Assembly (NCBI GenBank): GCA_001640655.1
Contig: LXGT01000037.1
Span: forward strand, 62,001-126,000
DNA length: 64,000 bases
Reading direction: 5' to 3'
From: Endoconidiophora laricicola
Taxonomy: Eukaryota > Ascomycota > Sordariomycetes > Microascales > Ceratocystidaceae
Part shown: positions 27,164 through 39,480 of the stretch, piece by piece
Layout of the letters: every line of letters begins with the position of its first letter
Numbering within the stretch: position 1 is the first letter of the stretch
Translations under genes and position numbers: made by a program
Notes under the pieces: model-generated
Told to the model about the DNA's origin: nothing
The model's input: the letters and a program-made list of their open reading frames with translations, nothing else
Database searches by the model: none

Positions 27164-27213
27164 CCGCTAAAATTTAGCGGGTAAAAGCGACTTACACCAT
27201 CTAACCCTAACCT
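27164..27213. repeat. Small inverted repeat followed by a telomere-like word
   Basis: CCGCTAA (27164-27170) and TTAGCGG (27174-27180) form a perfect 7-bp inverted repeat around AAT. About 20 bases on comes CTAACCCTAACC, two CCCTAA-like units. This arrangement could be the end of a degenerate DNA transposon or a chance pairing. No partner copy is certain within the window. Confidence 0.45.
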
Positions 27214-30200
27214 CTCGTTATGCTATAGCCAGATCATCATGCCTTTTATTGCAAGTTCGCATGCCATGGTTCTCAAGATAAGCATGAAAAGTACACTTCT
27301 ATCTTTCTCTGCTTCTAGTAGTGAACATATCATAAAAATTGCAATATATGGGTTCCAAAAGTCATGATCAATTCCAAAACTCTCATATAAGCAGCCATAC
27401 TACTAGTAGTTAGTCAGAACCTCATGAATTTTACAGCCATAGTTCCACAAATAAGATGTATGACTTGAAGTGCCTTTTTTGAATGTAAGTCTACTATATT
27501 ACGCTCTTGAAAAAGCTCACTACCAATTGCTTACCTCACCTAGGCTAGTTCTATCCAAGGATTGAAATGGTTTTACCGAATAGAAATAGCCATGTTTAAG
27601 CTTGGACTAAACGTTATCGTCATATTAGATTCTTCTCTGGCAGACGGCAAACCAAAAAATACATCTGTAAGCCAAAAATAAGGCTACTAATAGAGGCAGA
27701 AGCCCCTCGTTGTGCAGCACAGTGTCCCGCTAGACAAATACAAAATAGACTAGACTAATAATTATGCCTTAAAATTAGATCTGTCTCCTCTTTGTATCAA
27801 GACAGAAAAGAATAACAATACTGTAAATACGCAAAAGAAGACAAATCCTAATCCAAACTATCTCCACTAGTCACGTTAGTCCGCCGGGCTTGTTTTTGAG
27901 TCGGCTGATTGTTAGAAATAACAACCATATTCTAAGGCTGCTTGACTAAAGTCCTGGGCAGTACAATATGCTATGGCCTAGATATCCCGTTATGAACATG
28001 TTGCCGGTTGTCCTCCTTGCATCAACTCCTGCTCCTTAGGAGAAAGCCTTCTTAAGTTAAGGGATTCGTGCTGATGTGAGATAGCTTGTCAAGGTATCTA
28101 TATACAGTTCGCCTTGGTCTGTGCAAGGTCGTATATTGAAATTGTCTTTTCGAAGGTCTGTGGAGGCAACAAAGTATATATGATACCTACGGACATCTCT
28201 TATACTCAGGATTGGCCAGTGGAGCACACAACATACATTTCCTACTATATACTAGCAGAACAGTCTGCATATATACTGTCTAACTAGATTTGATCCACCT
28301 CACGCTTCGCTTCACGGCATCGACGGTCTTGCTGAATCATGTTTCTGTATACAACAGCAGAACAAGTATGGGGTATGGGTGGACAGGCTTGTATAAAGAA
28401 TACCTTAGCTATACAAAGCCGATGAATGGAGTTTCATGTTTGCATATGTTTGAAAATCTATAGGCGGTGAGTTTTGGTTCTGTTTGTGGCGACAAACCAT
28501 GTAGTTTGAGGTATGATTGTAGTGCGATGTAAAAATAGGTTGGTACATACGCTAACTCTATGAAAGGCTTATTTCTGCTATTATATGTCTGCTCTCAAGC
28601 TGTAATCTCTCATCTTTGAGAATATCTCAATTTTAGTTTGGAGTATCCAAGTAAATATATCGTGTTCTTATATACCACTTTATAACCAGCTGTAGTTCTA
28701 TAGCCAAGACACAGCAGGCAAAAAGGCATGCAGATATGTTGTTCTGCTAAGTATACTCGCTGCTGCGCAGAAAGTCTGTATCCAGCCTCAGCCTACTGTG
28801 CCTTGAAAAATACCAAGCCGCTCTTCACCAAGTCTCACACTAAAGAATCTAACGCAGACTAATATAGAGTTTCCAGGGAAGAGATCGTGTATGCGAAGTC
28901 CAAGACTCCGAGCAGAAAAACGGGGCCAAAGATAAGAGAGTGCTAGGATGGAAGAACGGGAACGGCACTATACGATGTAAGACACAGAGACGTCTCTCTT
29001 TATTGCTTAGAATGGACACAGCGTGCGAGGCGGTGAGAAAAGTCTTGCTAAATTCATCTTTGTTTTTTTCTATTATCTTCTAACTAGGGTGGTCTTCTTT
29101 GCTGCCTTTTGTTCGTGCTGCTGAGACTTTCCTTTGCTCTCTACCTTGCGTTTATCTAACACACTAAACCACAAATGACAGCATCATACCAGCATCCCTT
29201 TTCTTTATTGTCATAGAGCGAAAAGAGTATGTGTAAGTTCAACGTTGTGCCATTTCGCCTTCCGACTAAGATCCTATGCTTATTGTCGATGAACTACATA
29301 ATGTTCCTCTTAATAAAGGTCCATCCTCTTAGTCGCCGCCGTGCCGCAGAATCTTATATTTAACTTGCTTACTATATCATGTAGAGGCCGTTCGCGGCGC
29401 TCTAGTGTGACTCCGAATATGCCCACCCATTGAAAACGCTGATTCAAGCGCCAGATTCGGTTTCGTGCGTGTCTTGTACAATGGCTTCGTGCGTAGAATA
29501 TCAAGATAGCCAAAACAAGGCGATACCGGTATCATTGCCCGTGCTATATTCCATGGAATAAGTACAACCATATCAGAGCATGTATCTGCTGATGTTTATA
29601 ACTTCGAACAAACAGCGTTGGGCTGTTTTAACAGCACTCATGTAATGAATCAGGTTGAATGATTCAAACAGAAATCATGTATACCTTTGACTGCCATGGC
29701 TTATGATCTTGGGTTCTTTCTATTATACTACTAGTAACATAGTTAGTAGTACTTCGGTAGATCTCTAACTTCACTATACAGTATGTATCTCGAATACTTC
29801 TGTGCTGTCGATTGCGGCCCAAACAAGACCTACCTCGGCAGATTCCTGCAACGTTCCTTTCCACCCCTCCTGCTCCTCCCATCTCACCTGATATTTTGTA
29901 TGCTTTCTTTCTTCTTATTTTCTAAGTTTTAGATGCCTCTAACATACCTCTTTTGGCCCTTCGATGCGATGGAGAAAAAGAAAGAATTATATGAATTTTC
30001 AATAAAACACAATCCATCCCGTAAATGTGCCTTTCAATATTCCCAGACCCGAACGAAAAGGTTATTGGGTCTACAATGCGGTTGCTACGAGATAAACAAG
30101 GTGATTTCAGTCTCTAACAACAGCGGCCTCGTCAGAAATGGCATCTTTTATTCCAATAATAGACATATCCTGTCTGGGTTTCTCCACGGGGATTCATAGC

Positions 30201-30637
30201 AGGGCTAGTTCCTGCCCAATAAACGAACGAGCTTTTCTCCATCAAGTTGACCCTGCTATCCACAGTTTATTCAGCGGTGAGCAAAGATTGGCTGGCCAAC
30301 ACACACAAGGCCTAGAGTACAGTACAAACACAAACACTCGTGGTCACTTCCAGTGTCAGGTCATCACTCCAAAGTATATCCGCCGATAGCTTCCCTCTTG
30401 GAAAGCCTTACTCTAAACCTAGGACTCTCCCATCCTAGCTAGTTTCTGAACCAAAAGCGCAAGTTTAATAGATCTGATATCACCTCGCAGGCTTCTATTG
30501 GCGGCTATCCATATCCTATCTTATTTCATCGGTTGTAGCGGATAAAAATAATAATGAGTTGCTAGTACTATGTACGCAGTCAATAAATGATTATTTTCAT
30601 AGTTGTAAATATATTTATGGCGAATGAAAAAAAAAAT

Positions 30638-30656
30638 TATATATATATATATATAT
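30638..30656. repeat. AT dinucleotide microsatellite
   Basis: Nine AT units directly follow a run of ten A residues (30627-30636). Confidence 0.9.
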
Positions 30657-31862
30657 GCTTCATTTTTCTTCGCCTGTCTTCATGCCCTCACCGCTCTTCG
30701 GCCACGAGTCAAGGTCCGAGGCCGTCAGTATAGGCCACTCTAAAACTTCCTTGTCAAGTCAGTAGCATATACTGCTAGGAGTTGTTCCATGGACTTATCC
30801 GGCAAAACCAGCTGATCTCAGTCAAGATGGGAGAGAGATCGAGAGGAATATGCCTTGATTATTGTTGTAAATTCGTATATACACATGCTTTTCCTAGGTT
30901 ACTTAGTTGCTAGTTACTCCACAAGTACGTTGTGCCGTGACTTATCCTCGGATCATCCTAGAAAGAGAATAAGAACGCAACTAGCAGATGATGCTAGGCT
31001 GTATGGAAGTTGGGTTCTACCAATGCAGTCAAGTCCTCTATCCATTTTGTTTGGCCAATTATAGTAACGGCAAGCGTTGATACTTGGTACTTCCCTCAAC
31101 AATCTTCAATGCCTCAATGATGATCTTAGCACTGCGATATTATCGATCACAAGCGGTTGATACACCTGCGAACCAAAAGATTGCCATTGCTGGAAATCAA
31201 GGACAACGCAGCGGACAATCAATCCCTTCAGAGAAAATTCCAGGATAGCGAAGCTGTAGCTTTACACCGGAAAAGGAAGCCAACAAACGCTTCTTAACCA
31301 CAAACCGTAACAAACGAAGTCATCTGTTCTTTTCTCATCATCTGGGGTGTCTAACAGAGTAAAGCTACAGGGCTCTTCACCGCTAGACTTGCGTCTATAT
31401 GAAAGATACAGCAGGCTTGGCAGTGATGCCAACACTGCTAACTATCAGTATATGACGCCAGTTAGTGCAAGTACTTCTTTGGTACCAATATTTAATTTTG
31501 CTCTGTATTTCCTCTCTCTATAGGTTGTATACTGGGAAGAAAACATGCCGTTGCTGTTGATATGCATCCTACCCAGCACAGCGTATTTGTGTTTACACCG
31601 GGAAATGGGAGAGAAGAGCAGAAAATTATCTTGAAAAACAGAGCATCTGACGGGGAGCTACACATGCAAACCAAGATTTTAAAATAAATTACAGGCTCAA
31701 ACTGGATAAGTCACCTACGATTATGTTATTACGATGTACGTAAGCAGATACTAAAGATCAAGAGCAATGACAACAGGAATTATCGGGTTTAGAAGTGGTC
31801 ATGCTATGGCCGGGCTCTGCTCGGATACTATGTCTCTGTTTACAAGACTGTTTAAGCGACAA

Positions 31863-31865
<3 letters not shown>

Positions 31866-31896
<31 letters not shown>
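31866..31896. repeat. Poly(A) tract of 31
   Basis: An uninterrupted run of 31 A residues is followed by a G/A-rich stretch. It could be simple slippage or the tail of an old retroposed copy. No recognisable body sequence lies upstream of it. Confidence 0.9.
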
Positions 31897-31898
<2 letters not shown>

Positions 31899-32278
31899 AA
31901 AAAGAGAAAAGGATTCCCAAAAAGAAGCCCATCTCACTAACTCTGTATACAATCCAACATCGTGAGTACGATAACTTAGCCGGTATACATGCAAGTCTCT
32001 TGCAATAATCTCCGAGCTGACTACAGTATCACTAGCCAGATGCAGCTTCCCATACCGGCTCGGCCATGGGATTCTGCAGAAACGCCTCATTGCTGGAAAC
32101 TCTGAAGGTCGAACGCATTATCTCAGCGGTTGCCTTGTCCTAGTTTCTTTAGTTAGGGCATCGGCTACTGCTAAAACTACGGGAGGCTGCTTCTGGACTT
32201 CATTAATTTTAGCGCTTAGATGTCGTTAGGCTTTGTGGAAATAGGTCTCTTTACTGAGTCACTTACATGCGCTTTCAA

Positions 32279-32331
32279 GGTTAGGGTTGCTAATTGCTAG
32301 CAGGGTTACATGTTAAGCTACTAACCCTACC
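32279..32331. repeat. Imperfect inverted repeat with telomere-like arms
   Basis: GGTTAGGGTT (32279-32288) is complementary, with one bulge, to AACCCTACC (32323-32331) across a loop of about 34 nt. It uses the same TTAGGG-like word seen near 27.2 kb. Confidence 0.45.
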
Positions 32332-35300
32332 TTATGCGAGCTTCAAGTATTGTTATAAGTTTTATAACCAATTTTTTTTGTTACCAACGCTTAGTAGCCA
32401 AACCCATTTCCATACAGTACTTGCATTGACTTTATATGTAGAAAAAAGCAGAGCCTGCGTTGACTGAATTGAGATGAACCAACTTTGTAAGTATAGCGTT
32501 TCTTTTATTATCATTCCTTGACAGAATGTTGGTCCTATGGATCGTCTGCGTAGAAGATCTTTGCTCAATGTCACACAAAGACAAGCTCGTTTGAGCAAAA
32601 GAAGAACTGTATCAAATACAACAGTAGCAGCAGAAGCAATGGCCACGAACTAGGAGAAAAATGCCTCTGGATTGGCAGTTCTAGAGGCCACCTGCCTTTC
32701 TGGCCGCCCTTTCTTTCGTCATCTTCTCTTCTGTGCAATAGATTCGATGATGCCGTCAAGTAGTAGTTAGGAAATAAAGTAGGAGAAAGAATCTTGAAAG
32801 GCGGTCAGCAAAGAAACGGTGATCGGCGAAAAGCGAGCACGAAACTAGGTAACTATCCCCTAAGGAATATAATGAGCACTACGGTTTCACAACGGCTTGC
32901 CCCAGCATGCTTAGACCAGAGTAAGTAAACTCTGAAGGCCGCTGGTAAGTGGGTATTGGACTGTAGCACAGCTGCGTTTGCATTTAGCAACGAAATAATT
33001 GGAAAAAAAAAGAGAGACAAGGGCTCTGTGAGAAACGGCTTTCCTGGGTCTGGATACAAAGATCAAGACTTTTTTTTTTCTTTTTCTTCTTCTTCTTTCC
33101 ACTTTTGTTTTGTGATCCTATAAATGGACAAACATAGCAACGATGCACCACCGATCAAAACCACTAGCCGCTGTACTCAACCAGCGAGCAAGATGTTCTT
33201 GCCTAGAGGCCGATGCCTGTATCCCCGGATGTATTCTATATATCCTCTCGCTGGTTGTAACGAGCTTCTCAAATATTGTTGCTGATTGTTGCTTCATATG
33301 TACTGTCTTGTAGCACAAGAAATACAACGCACTGAACTATACGTCTATATCATGTAAATGTATCACAAAGAAATAGTATGTCCTACTTTATTACCCTTAT
33401 ATAATGCCGGCCTTTTTTGAACTCCTAAATACGGCGCTACAGGCCCTGTCATTCATTGCTGCATGTCTTTTAGGATGTAGAAAGGCTCCTGTCTTGTTTA
33501 TAGCATGCACTTCTAGCCGCCGGGCGTCAAAGGTGTCACTACACTATGTTTACTCCATCACCTTTCTAAAAAAGCCATGGAAGAGACAACATAGTGCATA
33601 TGCAGGTGCAGGTTTGCTTGCATATCCAGATGCATCGAGACGAACTACAAAAACTACATGAGCGCATAATATGCAGACTGAGTAGAAAAAAAAAATCAAC
33701 CATTGGCAGGATATAGTCTATATACGGCACCAAGCTCTAGTTCCTGTAAGATCTTACGAGGCTTATTGGGATGAGTACATGTACATGAAATTTGTGTATA
33801 TGAGACTCCCTGGAACGCCATGTGAGAGACAAATCGAGGGGGCCATTCGCCAGAACGCAGATGTTTCTAGCTAGTCTTAGGTCCTTGCCATACGCTTGAT
33901 CACATCCCTTTCCTACCTTCAGCTTTCTATCCTTTCAGTCCCTCTCCTTAGACCTTCGTTCGTTAGCCTGGTTCGTATCGATAATGCCTTTGTTCGAGAC
34001 CCGAGTAAAGGGAGAGAGCTGGCAAGATGGACGTGACCAGCCGAGACAAAAATCCACCCCAAAGTACGACTAGGACGTTGAAAAAAGAAGAGAGGGACAA
34101 TAAGGGAAGAGGAGAAGGGACTGACGTTGTTGGGTATGTAGCCGAGTGGAGGGAGAGCCACCTATTGTTTTCTTGTCCCTTGAAGGGACCTTTTGCTACT
34201 TGTTGTTCTTCCCCCGGTAGGAGGGGTTGATTACAAGAAGTCAAGGACAAAATTTTTTTTTTAAAAAAATCGACATGTATCAAATTGCTATTCAGCTAGA
34301 CAGCGAAGGATGAGCCTGCAGAGAACATTTCGAAACATCACGCACCACTATGTAGTAATACCGGCGTTATTATAGCCCTCAACCAGACGCCCAGCTCAAG
34401 CATCCAAGCGGAATCTAGTAGCCGAATACACGCCAGCGACGAGAACACTAGCCAGATATTCCGCCTTTTTTGTTTTGGTTTGTTACTGTGGCTCTATCTT
34501 TCTGTTAGTGATCCTTGCTTGAATTCGATTTCCTGTTCGAAAAAAGTAGCTTTTCAATTTGGGGAAACTTTAAAGGGTTTGAGCAAAAGACGAAAAAAAA
34601 GGTAGCACTAGGGAAAATATCATATCGAAACAAGCGGAGAAATGAGGCAGGCAAAGCAGGCAGTAACGATTTTTTAGAGATACCACGCCGCAATATGCAT
34701 GTAAAAGTCCTGCTTATATTACTACAGCCAGTGGCTACATGATACAAAGTAACCGATCAAAAATAAGCTCATATATACATATCTAGTATGTATAAGAAAA
34801 GACCAAGCATAGAAGTTAGGAAGTAGTATGGGCCTTCACTGTAAGCACTCACTCTCTCGCTCTATTTCTACTACAGGTTAGACTTGCCGAATCCTGTGAG
34901 TAATATTGTAGTTTGAAGGAGGGTGGAGGCTATCTGGATTCCTCCAATCAACACTCAACAACATGCTGCTCTCGTGGCTCCAACAGAAAGAACCTCCAGG
35001 AGAATGCCGGCACTTAACCTTCCAACCTCTTCTTGCCTTTCTATATTGAGCCCCAGATATTACTTCTAGGCCATTAAGCAATGCAGGAAACAGCAGCAGG
35101 AGTTCTTCTCATGCATATGAATGTAAAGAGCGTGCATAAGAGAGACGACATGGTGCATAGGGAAGTTGTATAAAGTGTAGAATGCAATGTACTTCGGCTG
35201 CAACATTGTGGAGTCTGCTGCTGCAAAGAAGCTTTCTATCTGGGAAAAGCAGGCTACAAGATGCTGCAGGATACATAAGCCAAGTGGTGTCTGGGCTACT

Positions 35301-36735
35301 GCTGGGCGTGCTCCGTCATGCATGGTGTATATAGCAGAAGATAACTGCGTTGATAGCATGCAGACTCGAACTATGGCTGGCCGGTGATGCCAAACAGCCG
35401 ATTAGAATATGCATCAAACATATCTACAGATTCAGTGGCTTGCCCGCACCACCTGTACCGTGATAGTCTCTATCTAGGCTATTACCACAGACCATGTCAA
35501 TAAGTCACTTGCTCTACTTGTGTTAGTGCTACGAACAAAATTACTAGAAACTTGCCCAAATGCAACATTCCGCTTTACGAGGGACACGCAGCACGAAGTG
35601 AAACTATGTTATTTCCTCAGTGCCAGCAGAGCCATGTTCAGCTCTTTTCGTATGCTCTATATACCAAAGTGTACACATTGCTTCAAGGACTACTAAGAAA
35701 GAGGAATAGAGATGATGGAGCAGCCAGTATCGCGAGCCAAGCTGAGAAGGAGAGTATGTAACCTCTTACGTCGAAAACCCGGTGATATTGGCATCTTTTT
35801 TTTTTTCTTTTTTTCAAATCAACTGTGCCCTTAGACTGCAGAGCGCTTGACAGTCAAAGCGAGCCGGTCCGGTAGAATGTCGTAGTTGCATTGCTCGCCA
35901 ATCGAGCTTGTAGTCAGACCCCCCCCTTCCTAATCATTGTGGTCGTTTTAAATTTTACAGACTCGATTCAACCTGTTACTCTCTCTTTTTTTATTTCATT
36001 CCCCCCCTCCTGCGTCAAACTTGAGAAGCAAAGAAATAAAACAAAAAATTCTTATATCAGGGCCACGGATGAAGACCAAAGGAACGGGGAACATGACCAG
36101 GGACTTTCCTGTTGGGCTTCACCGCCTCCCCTATTTCTTTGGTGTCTCAATTATCTTGTAAAAAAAAAAAGTATGTATATATTTCTGATCGGGAGCTCGG
36201 ATCATAGACGTTTTTCTTTTTTTTTTGAAATAGAAAAATTCGCTTCTAACGGCTTAGTTTGGGTTTAAACCAGTAATTTTAAGTGTATGGCCTATACCCA
36301 GCCTCCTGTATATCACGAGCTCAATCTTTCCATTAGAGATGATGATCTCAAGAGATAATAAATCTAGAAGATATAACAGAACATATATAACTTTATTTTA
36401 TTGATTCTCTCACAAGTGGCTGGGAAGACAACAGTCTAGGGATATTTCTGTGAACAAAACACGACACCAACAATCTGATATGGCTAATAGCCGCTAATTG
36501 GAAAAAGGTACGGCTGCCTTGATAAGCCAGTAAGAATGAAGGGTTAGTGATGTTAGTAGTATATAGTAGAATTCCTCGGAGCATCTGCAAGGAAGCTGTT
36601 CACAGCCAGCTCGACGAGTAAGAAAAGGAAACTCAAAATACTAGTTCTAGTCCTCTTGACAAACGTCTATCAGTGTATAGCAGCGTTTAGGATTTGACGT
36701 TTATCATGGAGGGAAGCACAGCATCCCACACCCTT

Positions 36736-36776
36736 CCTCCTCCTCCTCCTCCTCCTCTTCTTCTTCTTCTTCCTCC
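36736..36776. repeat. CCT/CTT trinucleotide microsatellite
   Basis: A block of CCT repeats passes into CTT repeats over about 40 nt. It is not inside any supported gene. Confidence 0.9.
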
Positions 36777-37214
36777 CACAACCAGTCAGGCCAAGTACAG
36801 AAAGTGCGGTATATCATATTGTGATGTATCCAATGGTGTCGTAACTGAGGAGATACAGATTGTTTGTCGGGGACAAGAGGAGAATAAGAAGGGGGAGTAA
36901 AGAAGGAGGAATCGTGATTTCAAATTGCATGCGTTCACTTTGCCTTGCATGGCATTACATATGCAAGGTACAGTATAAGCAAAGCAAAGGCAGTAACAAT
37001 AGCAGTAAGTAACCACAGCTAGTGATATAAAAATAAAAAGATAGTAACATCAACAGAAACTATATCGAGTCCAAGATCGTAATACTTGTTCTGTCGTGTG
37101 CCCGCAAATATAAAATATCATATGTAAGGTTCTGTTTCTTTATGAGCCATATGTCCACCCCCCCCTTCCCTTGAAGCTACATATGATATTGCTGCTTTTA
37201 GACTTGCAGCACTT

Positions 37215-37227
37215 GGGGGGGGGGGGG
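37215..37227. repeat. Poly(G) tract of 13
   Basis: A run of 13 G residues lies in the gene-free region, with a C8 run about 50 nt upstream. Confidence 0.9.
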
Positions 37228-39218
37228 AGACAAGCTGCAGATATCAACACAAAACCAAACATAGCTTTGTTGTTTCATTGTCTTGGATTTGGGCTCGAGA
37301 TTGCCTTGCATGCTGTTATTGACAGCAATGAGGCTTAGATGCCGATGATGGAGGGAATATATGTTTTGTTCTAGCTTGTAGATACTAGTATTGGGCACTA
37401 GTTAGCGACATGTAGTTGCATTATACAGCGTGTAAGTTACCTAGCATGAGCACGCACATTCCAGAGACGCCGAGCATTATTCAATGTCCGCTTGGCTAAG
37501 CACAAGCACAACTTGCACAGCTTGTACAGACTGTAGCAAATTAGCTAGAAATAGCTCACAACATAAGTAACGATACAAAGCGACCTCTGTCTTTGTGTTT
37601 CCATATTGCTTATCAGCATTTTCTTCTGTGCACGCTCTCGGTAGGCGCGTGAGTAAACTGACGATGGATTTAACAAGATCATCCGTTCACGATAATGGCT
37701 CAGATGCATGTAATAAAAGCCCGCACAGTTGCAGAAATGGCACCTTTGTGCATATTCAGCATGTTTCGTGTTTGTCTTCATTATTTCCTTGCTATTGAAC
37801 AGGGCTGTACACTATTTTATGTCCATGTCATCATCATGTCTAGAGAGCAATCTTGTCTATAGCCCTCCCTCTCTTCTGTTCAGTCTTTATGTCAACAATC
37901 ACCCTCTTAGTCATCAGTATCAGCATCAGAGCAAACCTACATACAGCGCACACAAGGCCTGTTACAAAAGGAGACTCATAGAAAACACCAAAAGAGCCAT
38001 CCAGGATACTACTATCTGGATAACAGTCCCTTATACGAGCTTTTGTTTACTCAATTTTCTCTTATGAAAACATAATCAATATGTAAAAAGAAACGAGCAG
38101 GGCGGATAAAATGGCTGCGGCCGTGTGAGGCACAATTTCTTTGCTTTGGCTTGAGTACCGATTAAAATAACAAAAAACGCGGTATTTTTTGTGCTCTGTT
38201 TATTATTATTTTGTTTTATGTTGTCTAGCCCGTGGGCTTCGGCGTTGTATTTATATTTTATCCTTATTTTTATGTATCATGATAATATTTAGTTACCATA
38301 TTACCAGCCTTCTTATTTTTATGAATTTGTAGCAATGCGGCTTAGCTTGGACCTTTCATAAATTATAGCACAAAATTGAAGGGAGGAGGGGGGGGGCAAG
38401 AGTGGTTATTTTGTTTCTTCTCTTTTTCCTTTTTATCGGAGACCCTTTAGCTCTCAAGGAGGTTGCTTGTCTGATAAGTTAAAAGACAAGATGAGTAGAT
38501 CGCTATTCATGCTCATGGTTCTCATCCATCATCCAGGCTAGGCTTTCCTATCTTAGTCAATGATTTCTGTCTCTCGTTCTTCGTCATTGCTTCGTGATGG
38601 TTCCCGACCAAGTTGATTTTTTGCTTTCTGGCTAGTACTGCTACAAACAAGTAAGGCTATCCATCCCTAAATATAGGCTTCCCCTAGTCTGGTCTGATAT
38701 AATATGTAGTGACACTGAAAATAGCAGGTGTGTCCGTTAAGTTGTTAAATACGGATTAACCTTATATGTTTCTTTGCGCTTTAAGCAAATAACCTGGCTT
38801 TAGGCAAGGGCCCTCAGATCTTGACTACATTTTGCGTTCTACACTGGTATATAATCGATGCGTTATCTTTTTTGATCCCCATGTGTTCGTTTTGCTCGTC
38901 TTATATCTCACAATCAAGGGTTTGGGATGTCTAGCCGGAACCCTACCAGGGCTCCTCTTACTTAAAGTTACAAAAACATAGTATAAGTCGACATTTGGTC
39001 ACATCTGTAGATAAAACTCTAACTCGGTCTAAGTTTCTAAGGAGGTTATCATCCTGAACTTGTCTACTTTCATTGATTTCTGTTGCTTATTCAGATCAGT
39101 AACTACATATAATATCGTATTAGTAATTAGCCAGAGGCACATTAGATACTAGATATATAAATTTACTCTTGTTATATGCATCGGGTCAAGCTCTAATGTT
39201 AATTTATCTTGTCTGAAG

Positions 39219-39480
39219 ATGCCTTCCAACCGAGAAGCCTTTATCCGTCAGTCCATCCACAAGGCTAGATATTGAAAGAAATATCTAAGATACCGAAGTT
39301 TCCAAGTACAACAAATACTATCTGTCGAATTTTGGGTAAGATCTCAGGAAGTAGGCATCCCTTACTATCCCTATCCCTTATATTGGGCGAGGGTGCAGGC
39401 TAATGGAACCTCTCGTGCTGAATGTAAATATATACATTACATCATGCACGTTCCAGAAGGCTTTATCCCAATGCCCAGTT
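39219..39480 (+). pseudogene. Possible relic of a Fot1/pogo-like transposase N-terminus
   Basis: From the ATG at 39219 the frame reads MPSNREAFIRQSIHKARY, then a TGA (39273-39275), and continues open in the same frame for about 68 codons to another TGA. The start resembles the N-terminal helix-turn-helix of Fot1/pogo transposases. Further on come SQEVGIP and YIHYIMHVPEGFIPMP, which fit the spacing of the WI..M...GFPPTP segment of that family. No DDE catalytic core can be traced downstream, and terminal repeats were not found. The likeness is from memory of the family pattern and is weak. Confidence 0.3.

Larger units (their letters stand above)
27214..39218. other. Right half of the gene desert
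   Basis: No supported gene. This part holds an AT microsatellite (30638-30656), the A31 tract (31866-31896), a CCT/CTT microsatellite (36736-36776), a G13 run (37215-37227), a G9 run (38388-38396) and an inverted repeat at 32279-32331. Open frames are short and unrecognisable on both strands. A minus-strand hydrophobic frame at 26088-26360, just left of this part, looked like membrane segments but has no family signature. Confidence 0.55.
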
